NCBI RefSeq assembly: GCF_022539665.2 | Contig: NC_081334.1 | Location: 4,372,424 to 4,436,423 of the forward strand | Direction: 5' to 3' | From: Daphnia carinata | Lineage: Eukaryota; Arthropoda; Branchiopoda; Diplostraca; Daphniidae | DNA length: 64,000 nucleotides | The notes under the pieces: generated by a model | Database searches by the model: none | What the model saw: only the letters and a program-made list of their open reading frames with translations | What the model was told of the DNA's origin: nothing | Position numbers and translations under genes: made by a program | Shown: positions 1-13,923 of the stretch, one piece after another | How the letters are laid out: every line of letters begins with the position of its first letter | How positions within the stretch are numbered: position 1 is the stretch's first letter

Positions 1-1975
1 CCTCGTCAGTTCCTGTTTAGTGTCTTTCAGCTGCTCGCCAAGCTTTTCTCTAAATGGCTATTTCTTTTTAAAGCATCATTTCTTTTCTTTTTCCTTTTTT
101 CTTTTTTTTTTTTGTTTTTCTTTCTAAATATATTAGCCAAAAAAAAAAAAATAAAATAAAGAAAAAAACAAACAAATCTGAGAAAGGCGAATGATATCAA
201 TCTGGTTGTCGTTGTGTGTTGACGGTGTGCGTCGAAATGCGTTCGCTCCAGTCGTTGGGTCGCATCGTCAGGTGATCCCGTCCCATTTGCATATCCATTT
301 GTTTTGTTGTGATTATGATTCATACGAGCGATTCCTTTTCGAGTCACATCTCCACCAAAGACGTTTTCTTCTTTTTTTTTTTTTTTTTTCTTCTTTTTCT
401 TTTCTATCTCGTTTTGGTTTTTTAATTTTTTTGTTTTTGCCGTGTGTGTGTGTGTTTTGGTTTATTTACACTGGATGGCTGGCAGCAACGGAATGTTTTT
501 TCACTGCACGGCTGCCGTTTCGGTTGAAAGATGACAGACAGACGGACGGACCCTAAGGCCCTGCCCCTTCTCAAGACCCTCCTATAACTCGGATGTTGTC
601 AAAGCCGCCGGTAAAAACCGGATAAAAAAAAAACGTAACGCCGGTAAAAACTCCCCTCCCCCCCTCTTTTTCTTTAAGGAAAGAGAGGAGACCGTTAGAT
701 CCCATCCGGATTGGTGGTCAAGTGCAAGGCACCCAAATGAGGCACGGAAAGGAGCTGAATGTTTTTCCATCTTCTTCTTTTGTAAAGGGGAGGATTGAAA
801 ATTGCGTTTCTCTATTTTGGCATAGAGCGTGACTTGCTAAATAACACGAATTCGCACTCGGCCTCAACACTTAAAATGCCTTGCCTGCAAATGTTGGGCT
901 GCGCTTGTTGTTGTTGTTGGTGTCGGCAGAAAAGAGGGAACGAATGGGATGTGGGGTCATGCAAGTAGTAGATAACATGTCGTGGTGGTGTTGAGTGGTC
1001 TCGGTCTGTCACGTGATGCGACGCACTTAGCAGTGGGCCGGCCATCACACGTCTATTCTCAACTTTAATGCCGAAAATGTTCAAACTTTTTATTTATTTA
1101 TTTATTATTTATTTTTTTTCACTCTTGTAACGTTACATCGGCATATTAGAATAGGGAATAGGCACCTCCCGTTTCCTTTCTGTGCAATATGACATCATAT
1201 TAACAACACGCTGTAGAACGGCAACCTTTGAGGGAGGAGCCTTGCCTCCATCCCACCCCCAACAACAAACAGTCACGACAACTTTTGCGTATTCATATAT
1301 TTTTTTTTTTTAAATTTATGTATTGAAAGAGGAATGCCACATTTCTTGATGCTTGTGTGTCACGATGTGTTGCCTCCATGTCTCGTCGAAACATTCCCGC
1401 GTTTCATTTTATTATTTATTTATTTATTTATTTTTATTTATTTTTTTTGGCCCGATTGAAAATTGGAGCGCAAGTGGAACGTTCAATTTTGTGGACCCAT
1501 TCACTTTTTGTTCCCCTTTCGATTTGATATTGAAAAATCGGATGAATGATTCTGATCGCGTAAGAGGATTGCCAGGCGAAAATATTTGATGTAAAGGACC
1601 TTTTTTTTTTTTTTTTTTTAAAGCTGTTGCACGTCATTATGAGCTCCTTCGTTTTGGTCTGTTTTCTTTTTTATCGGATTTTTTCCTTCCCTTTTCTATT
1701 TGATTTACTGCATCGCGTACAGGTGAAATTTCAATTCAATGAAGAAGAGGAAAAGGGAGGGATTATTAGTAAGTCTAGGGGGAGGGGGTGGTTGGGGATC
1801 TATGGGGTTTATTAGTTGTGTTGCTAGGGGATTACACAACGAACGGGATTTCATGTTTGCATCGGTCGTCTTCATCATCCGCTCTCTTACACGTACTTAA
1901 AAATTGTGTATGCACATGTGAATAGGATTTAGTTATTATACAACAGGAAATCGATTAGGATTGAGATCGCCTCTT

Positions 1976-1980
<5 letters not shown>

Positions 1981-2010
<30 letters not shown>
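1981..2010. repeat. poly-T tract (30 nt)
   Basis: Uninterrupted run of 30 T. It is typical of the left 39 kb of the window. Confidence 0.9.
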
Positions 2011-2554
2011 CTTATTCATCGTATCTTTCTCTTTATTACTGGCATTCACACCGAATGGATACGTCAGCTTATGGTCCCTTTTTTTTTTGTATTATTCACC
2101 TATAGCCCCATTTCATAGAAGCGAAATCCCAACGTAAAAAAGTATATAAAAAAAAAAAAAAAATTTTTTTTAGGGGGAAGGGAAGCGACTGTTGCACAGT
2201 AGTTGAAGCAGCTGGACGTGTGTCTCTTCTTTTTTTTTTTTTTTGTCATTCTTTTTTTTTTTTTTTTTTTTGTGGCTATGTGTGCAGTGGGGGTGTTGTC
2301 ATCAATAGGTGGCGGTCCGGAAGCTTGCCCCCAAGACGTGGTGTTCTCCTTCTTTCTTTTATACTGTATACATTTCGTCTGGTGGGGGCAACTTTTACAA
2401 GACGGCCAAAAGAGAAAAAAAAAAAAACTGAAAATCTCTTGTCGCCTTTGATACAGCACACGTTCCTACTTGTAGGGAAAAAAAAAAAAAAACTATTTGA
2501 AAAACGAGGATTGCCTCAGTGCCACACCTGCAAAGGCAAGCATCAGCCATAATG

Positions 2555-2556
<2 letters not shown>

Positions 2557-2589
<33 letters not shown>
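2557..2589. repeat. poly-T tract (33 nt)
   Basis: Uninterrupted run of 33 T, one of the longest homopolymers in the window. The opposite strand gives a spurious Lys-rich frame. Confidence 0.9.
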
Positions 2590-2590
<1 letters not shown>

Positions 2591-5500
2591 AAGTTTCATT
2601 TTTTTTTTTTTGAAAAATGAAATAAAAAAAAATGAAATGATGAAAAAAAGATTTGGACGGACAAGTCGTAGAATGTAATTGGAATAGATGGGCTTGTGAT
2701 TAAAGCTTACCCGGCTGTTGCTTTGTCCCCCTCCCTCCCTCGTGTTCTTTAAATCCCTTACCATCTGCGCAGTCATCATCAGGTCCAATTGCTCTGCCCA
2801 GCAGAGTGTCTACTACCGTACCTGTTCATTTGTCTTGCCCTTACGTGTACGTACTGTTAGGCCTTTTTTCCTGTTTCGTTTTTTTTTTTTTTTTTTTGTT
2901 TTCTGGGCAAAGGGGAGGACAACACAGGAGGGCCCATTTTTATGTGGTAGCCAGGTGATTGTGTGGCTGCAATGGCGTAATGGCAGGCGTGTTACAGACG
3001 GACTTGTGCGGACAAATGTCAAGTTTTCCTGAAATTATTTAATGATTTTTAATTTGAAAAATGTCAAATGCACCTGGTGTGTGTGTGTGGGCCAGTAACG
3101 GCTGCAACCAAACTCACCTTCGAACCTGAAATGGAATTAAAAAAAAAAAAAAATAAGAATGCGACGGTGGGGTCACATGTCATATGATGATTTGAAAATT
3201 ATTTTGGACGTTTATTTATTTATTTTTTTTTTTAAATTTTATTCGAAAGGGGAGGAGCTATTCGTGACAGATGACGCGTCCTAGTAGAGCACACGTTTCC
3301 ACATTTTGCCCAGCAACACACACGAACAGCATTTTGATTTTGATTTTTTTTTAGGAGGAAAATTCGAATCATTTCTTGTCCTCGTCTTTTTATTTCAATT
3401 GTTTCTCTCTTTTGAGTTTTGATTTTTCCTCTTGTTTTTGGTGTCGTCGATATTGTCAGGGCGTCTCTTCTTTTCGATAAAAAGATAACAATAAAACATC
3501 GCAGCTTTCCCTTTTTTTCTTCTTCTTCTTCCCTGTTCCTCGCCCATATCGTCGATAAAATAATGATCATCAAAAAAAAAAAAAAACGAACGAAATCTCG
3601 TTTGCATTCATCGTGCCGTTGGCTCGGTGCGCTCGGATGGACGATGTGGCGAGTATCGAAAAAGACAAGCAATACAAGTTTTTTTTGGTCTCGAGCTACT
3701 GCGATATGTTTGTCTCTGCTGGCCAGATGGAATCGAAAGATGGACAAGCAGCAAAAAATAACCGAATTTTAATTCAGTTAATGTTGCGTTCGATTTTTGT
3801 TTTTCCCCTTCTTTGACCTTATAGGGCGACAATGAAGACCTCGCCTTTTTTTTTTTTTTTTCAAATGCGATAAGATTGTGGTATCGTTTTTATCCCGGTA
3901 ACCCCAACCAAAAATAGAGTTTTTTCTCTTTTTTTTTTCTTTTTTTTTTATTCTCGTTGACATTATTACGATGGCGACGCACGTCCAGCCAAACGGACAC
4001 ACAAATGCGGTCCCATCTGCCTCCACCCGATGCAGTGTCTTTTCTCATTTCATTTTGGGCATCGGGCCAGCGAATACGAGTTTAAGGCATTTATCCTTTT
4101 TCTTTCTTTTTTTTTTTTTTTTTTTTTTTTATAACTTCGATATCCACACACTGTCTCGGTACTGTAGATTTTTTTTTTTTTCACGTTCACACACAGACAC
4201 ATAGACATAGGAAAAGAAGAAAAAAAAACATGAGGGTTAATAAAAGCGCCGCCGCCGATAGAAATTTTTTTTTTTTTTTTTGGGAAAATTGAGTCGCACA
4301 GCAGTGGGGCTCACTGAGATGTTAGGGCCGTTTCTCTCCTTTCGACGTATTGAAAGAAGACGAAGAAGACATCACGGTGTGAAATGGAATAAGCCGGCGT
4401 TTCTATTCCCCCCCCCTCTCTCTCTCTTTCTAAAAAAGAAAAATCTATGAGAAGAAGAAGAAGAAGAAGAAGAGGGGAGAGATATTTCCTTGTATAACAT
4501 GGGGGGCTGAGAGAGCAAGGTAACAACAGCTCGGTTCTTTAAAAACTAGTGCTAACAAAAAGGTTTCCTTTTGAGGTGCGCAGGGAGCCAACTGAAAGTA
4601 ACACCTGGACACCTTTTTCACACACACATACACACACACACATATGGGGAGGATGCGGATATTTTCCACTGCTGCTGGCCGGCATTCACAGCAGTTAGTC
4701 AGTCGGACGGGAGGGGAATAATAACGCACATAGAAAAAAAAAAAAAAAAAAAAAAAAAATAGGCAATTGTATTGAGAATGGGGGGAGGAAATTCTTGTCG
4801 TTTTCAATCCGAAATGCTGTCCATTTTTCTTTTGTTGGCTCTTCTTCTCCATTCGATTTCATCGGCTGCTTACTTTTTCTTGTTTGTATTCCATTTCATA
4901 CTTGTCCGCTTCGTTCTCTTTCTTCCAACACACACACTGTGTACCACTCGTGCCGTGAAATTCAAGTTGATGACACACACCGTCGATTCGTCTTGTCTTT
5001 TCTTTTCTTTTCCTTTGACTTGCAAGAGATTTAAGGATCATTTTCATAGTGGTCGGTTCCACGTCTAGCCGTGCCTAATCCTACTATAACAGAGGGCCGG
5101 ATCGAATACGTCCACACGTACACCGTAAGTACTTAACAAACGAGGATAACACGCCATGTTTTGACCGCCGTCTTTTTGATCATTCGTGTACGACACGAGT
5201 CCTACATCTTCCTTGTCTCTGTGACATTTCTTTCCTTTTTTTTTATTATTATTGTTGGCTGACGTGTCACGAATGCGTAGACGTTTGCAACATTTGATAT
5301 GCTACATTTCTCGAATGGGATGCGTGTATTCGATAAAACAAGACACGGAGGTTTTAATTCTTTCAAAAAAATAAATAAATAAAAAAGAAGGAAGGAATGA
5401 TAAAAAAGAAGGGACTGCATTGAAATTACATTATTTTCGAGAGAGAGGAAATTCCAACGTGACGATGCAAACACAAACACTTTGGGCTGCCCCCTTGTAA

Positions 5501-6388
5501 ACAAAAAAAAAAAAAAAAAGGGAGAAGAAGAAAACGAAACGTTGGTTAATTACGACTGGGACTAGAAAAACGGTCAGTTTTGTGGGTGTGTGGCAATGTG
5601 CGTGTTGCGTCGCCATCAAGGCAGTCATTCTCTCGATTCCTCACGCTGATAATTCTATCCTCCCCATTTTCTCTCGTCTGCTCATCATTTCCATCTGTCT
5701 GTGAAGGCCGTCTTGACAGGTGGACGAATTAAAAACTTGGGCACCAACATACCACCTGACGATATTTGTGCATTTCTTTTTTTTTTTTTTTTTTTTTTCT
5801 TTCGTTTCCATTTTCCAAAGCGAAAAAAAAAAAAAATAAAATAAGAAACAGTTCGTCTGTCTACACAGAAAGTTAGAGATTGGGCTATTGATACGTTGAC
5901 GACTCGGCTCAGTTTGTTGGTCCCATAAGGACTGTAAAAGATAAGCTTATTCGGTGGTAAGGGAGGGGGGGACGACTTGGAAGAATAACTCCACCCAATA
6001 GACCTTCGTTTTCTTTTTTTTTTTTCTGTGTATCTCTGGATTTACCTTTTGGGCCTCTAAATTGGCGAGGTCCCTTGTTCAGTCTGTTTGACTCAATCTC
6101 GAGACTGTTCTTTAAATCTTTGTCTTGTGATGTCTGATAAGGAAACTAGGCAGCGCTTGACTTGGCTGACAAAACAAAAGCACCCACTTTGAGCTTGAGC
6201 TTCTTCTTCTTTTCGTTTTTGGCTGCACATCTCTTATAACTGGCGCACACTGACCTGTTTCATGTCTGCACACATACGCACACCGGAATTGTGTTTGTAT
6301 TGTCGATTTGCCTGTTGTTGTGCACTTAAAGGCAGTCCCTTCCTTTCCTTTTTTTTTTTTTTTTTTTTTTTTTTGTTGAGGTTTTTTC

Positions 6389-6390
<2 letters not shown>

Positions 6391-6419
<29 letters not shown>
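6391..6419. repeat. (GT)n microsatellite
   Basis: About 14 perfect GT units, preceded by a poly-T tract. Confidence 0.9.
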
Positions 6420-6420
<1 letters not shown>

Positions 6421-7008
6421 CCAGACGTTCTTTTGTTTTGCCTTGGAATTTGTTTAAAAGAATAGAGGAAAAAGGGAGCTTAATGAGCCCGCCCGACTGG
6501 AGGCAAAATGGCCAATAACACTAATAGCTAGCTCATCTGTGTACCTCGCTGGCTACTAGACGGCTTATCAAGGGAGGGATAGGAAGATTGACACACATCA
6601 TCATCATTGCAAAAGATTGACTTTGTTTTGTTTTGACTTGATCTACAGAGACGCGATGGCAGAGGATTATGAAAATCAGGGCATCCTGTCAAGAAAAAAA
6701 CAAAAAAAGAAATTCGAAATATCCCCTTTTCCATCCAAAAGGTCTTATCTGTTGGCCTAAAAGTTAAAGAAAAATTTTTTTAGGGGGAGGCCTCCGTCTA
6801 CCGATGTGTATCAACTGTCATCAAAAGACTTTTTCTTTTTTTTTTTTCTTAGAGAAGGAGGGGGGGAGGTTAGGGTAGACGTCTAAAAGCCAATCTGCTG
6901 AAATACCCCCATGTTGTAACAAGCATTCCATTCGGTTTTTGCCTTTGATCTAATGGATGCCATTCGTCTACGAGGAAAAGAAAAGAAAAAAAACTCTTGG
7001 ATCTTGAA

Positions 7009-7022
7009 GGGGGGGGGGGGGG
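7009..7022 (+). repeat. poly-G tract (14 nt)
   Basis: Run of 14 G. It could fold as a G-quadruplex on the plus strand. Confidence 0.85.
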
Positions 7023-7988
7023 CATCCCATCTCTCATCGCTATCCTCAATTCCGAGCCTCTCGGTCCTTGCAACGTTCGTTTGCCTCGTACATATCGGTC
7101 CTAATTCCTCATCATAAACATTGGAAATCAATAAAATAAATTGCGCGTCTCTCGTACACGCATAAAACATTTTTGGCTGCGTCGGATAACTGGAGGCGAT
7201 GAATGAGCTTTTACGTAAGAGCATTTCAAGTTTCGTGGCCAAAGGGCTAGTAGAAACAAAACAAAAAAAAGAAATAATAATAGAAATGATTAGATGAGGT
7301 ACTCGCGTAATTAGGTGAAACCAATTCAGTTGTAGCCAGTCGCACACACGACCCAACGAAAATAAAAATAAACCGTCGGGCAAAACACCAACAAAAAAAA
7401 CGAAGCGAAGTTTAGATGTTGTACAATAATAAGAGAGAAAGGACACACAATGCTCTTATGTGTATTGCATTTGTTAGTGCATTATAAAGTAGCAGCCCCG
7501 AGGCCCCCATGGTCCAATCAAATGCGAATCAGCAAGCAAATCAAGTAATCATGAAACGAGTCAAAGAAAAAAAAAAAGGCCCACCCCTGCTGTCTAGTTG
7601 CATTCATTTCAAAAAAAAAAAAAAAAACCTTGGCATAATTTATGGATATTTTTTTTTTTTTTAAAGGGAGGAGTAACTTTATCGTTTCGTGTTTGCTATT
7701 TTTATATTCTTTTTCTCTCTCGTTGTGTTGGATGCATTATATGCTCTTTCACATTTGGTTGAAGCCAGCGGCCGGATGCGCTTCACTGCGCTCTGCCAGT
7801 GCTAGTCCCTACGAAAGAAGTTTGTTTTCCCGGGTGAAAATGGGAAATGGGCCGTGGCAAGCGGCTGCAACTTGGGATGTGGTCCTCTTCAAAATAAGTC
7901 ACCCTACCGCCCCGGAAAAAAAAAAAAAAGGAATTGCCATAAAAGTCATTTCGTAAAATATATATCGAGTTTTTTTTTTTTTTTTCAA

Positions 7989-8010
7989 GGGGGGGGGGGG
8001 GGGAGGGAGG
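7989..8010 (+). repeat. poly-G tract with G-quadruplex potential
   Basis: Fifteen G are followed by A-GGG-A-GG, directly after a poly-T run. This is the strongest plus-strand G-quadruplex candidate in the left half. Confidence 0.8.
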
Positions 8011-11000
8011 ATATGTTCTATTGTTGGTTAAGGACCTGGACTTTTTTTTTTTTTTTGATCCAACAATAGCCCATATATATATATATATATATTTTTTACT
8101 TTTCTAGACCAATGAACTTTGAATGTACTTTTTTTTTTCTGTGTGTGTTGTTGATATGTTTCTGGAAGGAGAAAAAAAAGGGACAGCAGCAAGTCGAAAC
8201 TGGGAATTCCAAAAATGCCCCTTTTTTTTTCTCTTCGAATTGTATAGATAGTGTCGTTTGTTAGGTCTTCAGAGAAAGAAAAAAGAAACATTGATGTACA
8301 CTGGCTCGTGTGTACGTGCCGTTGAATGATGTACACAACTCACCACTTGTATAGTCGACATTTCGAGTCTCCATTTTTATCGACCCTGTACAGAGAGAAT
8401 CGTATAAAAGGAGGGCGTGCATATCTATTTTCCTCTTTGTTTTCAATTGAAAAAAAAAATACGAAAAGAAGAGTCAGCTTTGACCTTTTTCTATCCTATT
8501 GGAAATGATGGTGTTGAATCCATGTAGAAAGTGAAGGGACGTCCAAATGGGAAGAGGTAGAATTCCAGTCAGACGGCCAAATGGTCGACGCCTTTCACGT
8601 TGGTTGGAAGAAGAGATTCTCGATCGTCTTTTTTTTTTTTTTTTTTTTTTTTTCCAATGAAATAAAAAAAAGAAAAAGATGATATGCAGAAGCTCCTACT
8701 GGCAGCATCATTCGCTTTCTCTTTCTCGGCCAGTTGAATTTGAAAAAAAAACAAAAAAAAAAAACATTTGACCTTTTAAAAGAAATTGATTTGTGGATTA
8801 CAAGTCGATTGCTGGTTAACGAGAATTGTTTTTTTCCCCAACCAGTTTTTCGTGTTTCTCTTTGTCGAAATGGTGCCTTTCAACGGTATTTTACATACGA
8901 GAAGACAACCTTGAGCTTGACATTCAAGTTCCACTTGCACGCACGTCAATTGACAGAAATCTCTTTGCTTTTCCATCTTTTATTCAAATCGTCACGGACA
9001 AAGAAACTCGAACGTATCAATCGATATCTTAGTCAATGCGTTTTTTGTCCCCCAAAAAAAAAAAATGTGTTTCAGATATCGGAAAGGAAAAGAAACTAGC
9101 GTTTGTTTTTACATCCCTCCTGCTTGAGTAGGCCATTGTATAACGGACGTGTTATCTCGACTTGTTCAGGCTCTTTTTCTTGCCTAGTTTTTTTTTTTTT
9201 TTGCTGAGCCGCCGAAAACCACTGGCCACAATTTCAACACATTTTTTTAGACCCTGCAGTGTCACTTTCTGTTGTAGGCACAAGAGTCAATATGCACTTT
9301 TTTTTTTAGAGAGGTCCTTGTTGCACACTGACAGTGTGTACGTTGTTGTACAAGAAGAAGAAAATCGATAGCAGCGATTTTTGTTGGGCAGGAAGGATCG
9401 GGTCGTCATGGCTGCAGCATCGTCTTATTCTGTACACAAAGAATTGGGGATCGATCATATGCCATCCATGTTTTGTTTTTTTTTTTTTTGGTTTTTTTTT
9501 TTGCTGTCATGTATCTCTTCTTCTTTGAGTTCACCTTTTCTTTCGTTTTTTGAGGCTTTTGAGTTCACCTTTAAAAAGAAAAAAATTGCAATGGGGACAT
9601 GATTCGTCAATCAATGTGAATTGTAATTATTATCGTACGTTTTCCCATCGTAAAACAAGAAAAAAAAGAATGGATATCAAATCAAAGGGCGGCAAGAATG
9701 CCTTAATTCAATTTGACAGATGCCTTTATATAGACGTATCTCTATGGTAAGGAGGAATAAAATATTCGTTTGATATTGCTATCATCAAGTTGCTTGCCGC
9801 CGACACGAAAGACCGCCATCCTTTCAGTTTCCCGAGAAGAAAAAAAAAAAAGAAATATATATTTTTGGGTTATTGGATGAGCGCAGACAAGTCGATAACC
9901 TCTTACGAGTTAAAGACTAAAAGAAAAAAGATGGGGCTAAATGAGACGTGGGGGGGGGGGTGGATGTATTGCTTTACATGCGACGCAACCTTTGGATTTG
10001 GCGCGTTTTGTAATTAAAAAGGAAAAAAAAAAAATGTAAGGTAATCTGCTAGTACCTGTGAGGTATCGCTATGGAAGTGGAATGATATAAAGGAATGTGA
10101 GATGAACCAAAAAAAAAAAAAAAAATAGAGAGAGAGAGATGCCGCCACAGCTGCTGCTGCTGCTCCCGCTTGGTGCTCCTGTTGTTACTGGGACCTGACT
10201 GGATTAACATAGAAGATGACGTGACGTGTATAAAAACAAAACGACCGGACAAACGGCTCGGCCTGAACACAATCAGTTTCTTCCCATCGTCTTCTTTTCT
10301 TATGCTCAGTCGAAATTCCCGCTAGACACAGCAAACCGACCGAATATCAAAAGGAACCCGACTCTTTTTTCTTTTTTTCTTTTTTTTCTCTTTTAACACA
10401 TACTGATTTAAAAAAGTAAAAAAACAAAAAACAAAAATGTTTTTTTAAAAAAGAGGGGGGAATTATTTAGTTTTTTATATGCCAAGAAAAAGAGAAAAGC
10501 CAAACACAATAGAACGAAATTTTCGTAACTATTAATCACGGCAATGGGTCGTCGTGCCTTTTTTTTTTTATTTTTTTTATTGTGTACATCTACGCGTGGA
10601 CAAAACGGAAAACAAGATGGGGACGGACGAGGCCAAAGATACTTGATCACGGTGACGTATTCAAATGACTTTACCTCCTTATCGAGTCAGATAAAATAGG
10701 GGGACGTTATATATATATATGTTTTTTTTTTCCTTTTCTTTCCTCTGCGATAGCAACAACAACAACAACAAAAAAAAAAAGCCACCAGAGACATTGATAA
10801 ACTCGGTGAAATAGAAAAACTAAAAATTCTTCCAATTTCTCTAAACTCCGAAGAAAAGCCCCCCCAAAAAAACTGGAAGAAAAATAAAGAAAAAAAAAAA
10901 AATCCAGTAGCTGATGAATGATTTTATGAAGGGCTCTTGTCTCATGATGGAACTCGCTTGTAATTTATCAGCTGCGAATAATGAATTTCATTTCGGTTAA

Positions 11001-13898
11001 AGAACTACGTGAATCGCGGCAACGTTGTTCAATTCTGTTTTTGTTTTGTTTTTTATCGATTTTTCGTGACTCGTGAAAATTGTTATTCCAAAAAAGAACC
11101 GTTTTTCTTCCTCTTTTCTTTTAAATATTCTTTAAAAAAAAAATAAAATAAAATAAGAGCGCTGCACCATAGGCGTGTGTAATCTTCAACCATTAAACGG
11201 CAGCAAAAGAAGGGGCTCGGCGTTTCTCTGCAATTAAAACACACATTTGACCCTACAATTTTTCTTTTTCTCCTTCTTTTTTAAATATAAAATTCCTCCT
11301 TTTTTTTTTTTTTTTGAAGAGCCACGGCGTTCAGTCAAATGATGTGCCCCACTCGTTTCTTTTGCCTTTAGAAAATGCGAACAAATCGTCACAATTAGCT
11401 TTGGTCGTAAACTCTTTCTTTTTTCTTTTTCTTTTTTCTAGTCCAAAGGAACGTCCGAACAGGTGTGTGGGTGTCTTTTTTTTTTTTTTTCAAAACTATT
11501 CTGCGGTCCACCTGTGTGATACACTGATTGTCGACCAGGTCATCGTTTTTTTTTTCCCACTTTTTTTTTTTTTTTTTTTAAATATTTATCGTCATAATTT
11601 TATTCGAAAAAAAAAGAAAAAAAGAAATTGGATTGGAGAATCGTGTCCGTCGTCTATTGTCTTCGGAGAAAACGAGGCACAAGAAGTTCTGGTGAAATGA
11701 AAGAGAACACGACACAGAGAGAGACACGGAATGAATTCGAAAAGGGAAATAAGGGCAAGCGAGTAGGACAGAGATGAATCGCATTCAGATCTCAATCTAT
11801 TCGACTTGATACAAGCCGTCCTCGCTTGTTTGTGCTCAACTCGACATCTCTTTATTTTTCATTTTCTTTTTTTTTTTTTTCTCGTGTCCCTTTTCGTAGC
11901 GCAGCGCGGACATTTCCTACAAATGTCCGTGGGCCCATATTTATTCTGAATATTTTTTTTTTTTTTAGAGAACAAGAAAGACACCGAGTCCACAACAATC
12001 ACGTATCATTGTGTGCCTATAAAAATGTCGAGCGCGCCCGGGATCGTAGCTTTTTGTTCCGTTTTTTTTTTCTCTTTTCGTTTCATGCAAACGCAGATAA
12101 ACATCGAGAAATAGGGCCACCCCCCCTCCAGCATCCTCTTTCGATTATTGACATTGTATAACGCCATCATCTTTTTTTTTTTTTCTTTCTGATTTTTATG
12201 TCCCTTCCAATTTGAGAAAATAAAAAAAAAAAACGGGATTTTTAAAAATTATTTTGGGGATTTAAAAAATAAAGGGAAATGGTTCAACATTTGTTAACTT
12301 GAATTTCATCGTTGGTTTAGTAGTATGTATAGTATAGTTGTAGTATGGTTTATCGTAGTTTTTTTTTAGATGCGCTATGGCGTAGTTTCTTTTTTATTAT
12401 TGATGGCACTACCAGTGTCGAATAAATAGCCGGCCATTAATAATTGAAGAAAACTTGATGAATGGCACTATTTTTCTCCTCTTCTTTGTTCAACTGCGCA
12501 CGAAATTCATTTTTCCAAAGGAAATTCAATCGCTACGAACATAGAAAAAAGAAAACATTGGACAATAGGAAAACTCGCTTCCATTTCTGACAGTTATTTC
12601 GAGCGGCGCCAATTTTGAAATATCCAATTTCTTCTTGATAGACACGAAAAACGGAAGGCACATTTTGTCGCCCTCCTTTTCAAAAAAAAAAAAAAAAAAA
12701 AAAAAAAACCCAAAAAAGGTACAGTTTAAGCCTCAACTGTACCCACTTACCAGCTAATGAGAACTTATTGAAAGTCCCCAGGTTGACTCGTCTTTTTGCT
12801 CTTTCCAAACCTATTTAGTAGACCCTCTTGGACATTTTTCCAGTCTCTATAATCACAGGCCATTTTTCAAATAGTTTTGAAAAAAAAAGGGGTTGCTTCT
12901 TGCAATCGTACACAACCCCCATTCACTACACAAACCCCCCTCTTTTTTGTTTGAAAAAAGAAAAAGAAGAGAACTGTTGATGAGGCGGTTCGTTTCCTGT
13001 TCCAATTACCGCAAGCTAATAATATAACAGGAGCTTGTGTAACGCTCCGTAATGCATCTTTGTGGAAAAAAAAAATCTTTTTTTTTTTTTTTCTTCTTTA
13101 CCCGTTTCGGTGTGTTGGCTCAAAAAACGGAGAAACAACGACAACAGACACAGAAGAACAGCTGGATGTCTACACCGTCGGTGGTGACAGGGGTCGTTAA
13201 AACTATTCATCAGCTTTATGATAACCGCCTTATAGTCGCAACGTATTTATAGAAAAGCCATTTCCGACTGCGCTTTTTAAAATTCCCTTCAAATGCTGCG
13301 AGAGATTCCAATGTGGTGACCCTTCAGACGGACCCCGTTTCTGATGCACCTAGTCCAAATGTCCATCCGAAATGTGGCAGGATATCCTTGATTGTTCGAT
13401 AGGCAATCACATTGTCTTGACATTCCTCCTCTTACAATTCCTTCTAGAAAGAAAAAAAAAAAATTTCAAGGATCTATTTTGTTTTTTTCGTTGTTCAATT
13501 TTCTCTGGCCACGTATTGCGACATGTCATTGATAGGCAAAAAAAAAACAACATTCCTGCGTCTGTGGAAACGAGAAAAACAAGGCACAGGTTGAAGTGTG
13601 TGAAAGTGTAGGAGATTTTTTTTTTTTTTTTTTTTTGTTTGTCTTTGGCTATTGTTGCGACAAACATCTAACGCAATGAAGCCGACACTCTTCCTCCAGG
13701 GACGCTCTGTTCCAAAGAAAAACATGGGACACATTTCACAAGAGGGTCGCCACACGATTCGGCGACCGTCAATTGCCAAGCCAGCGCGCCCCAAACGCAT
13801 TGCGATCATTCTTTTTTATTTTTTATTTAAAAACAAAGTCGTTTTTTAAAGAGCTAGACGAGAGCATGTAATCCCCGTGGTAACAGCGCAACAACGAA

Positions 13899-13923
13899 GC
13901 GATTTTTTCGTACGAAAAATCGC
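13899..13923. repeat. near-perfect 25-nt palindrome
   Basis: The two arms, GCGATTTTT(T) and AAAAATCGC, flank a central CGTACG. The sequence equals its own reverse complement apart from one extra T. It could be a dyad-symmetric protein-binding site or chance; no gene is adjacent. Confidence 0.6.
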
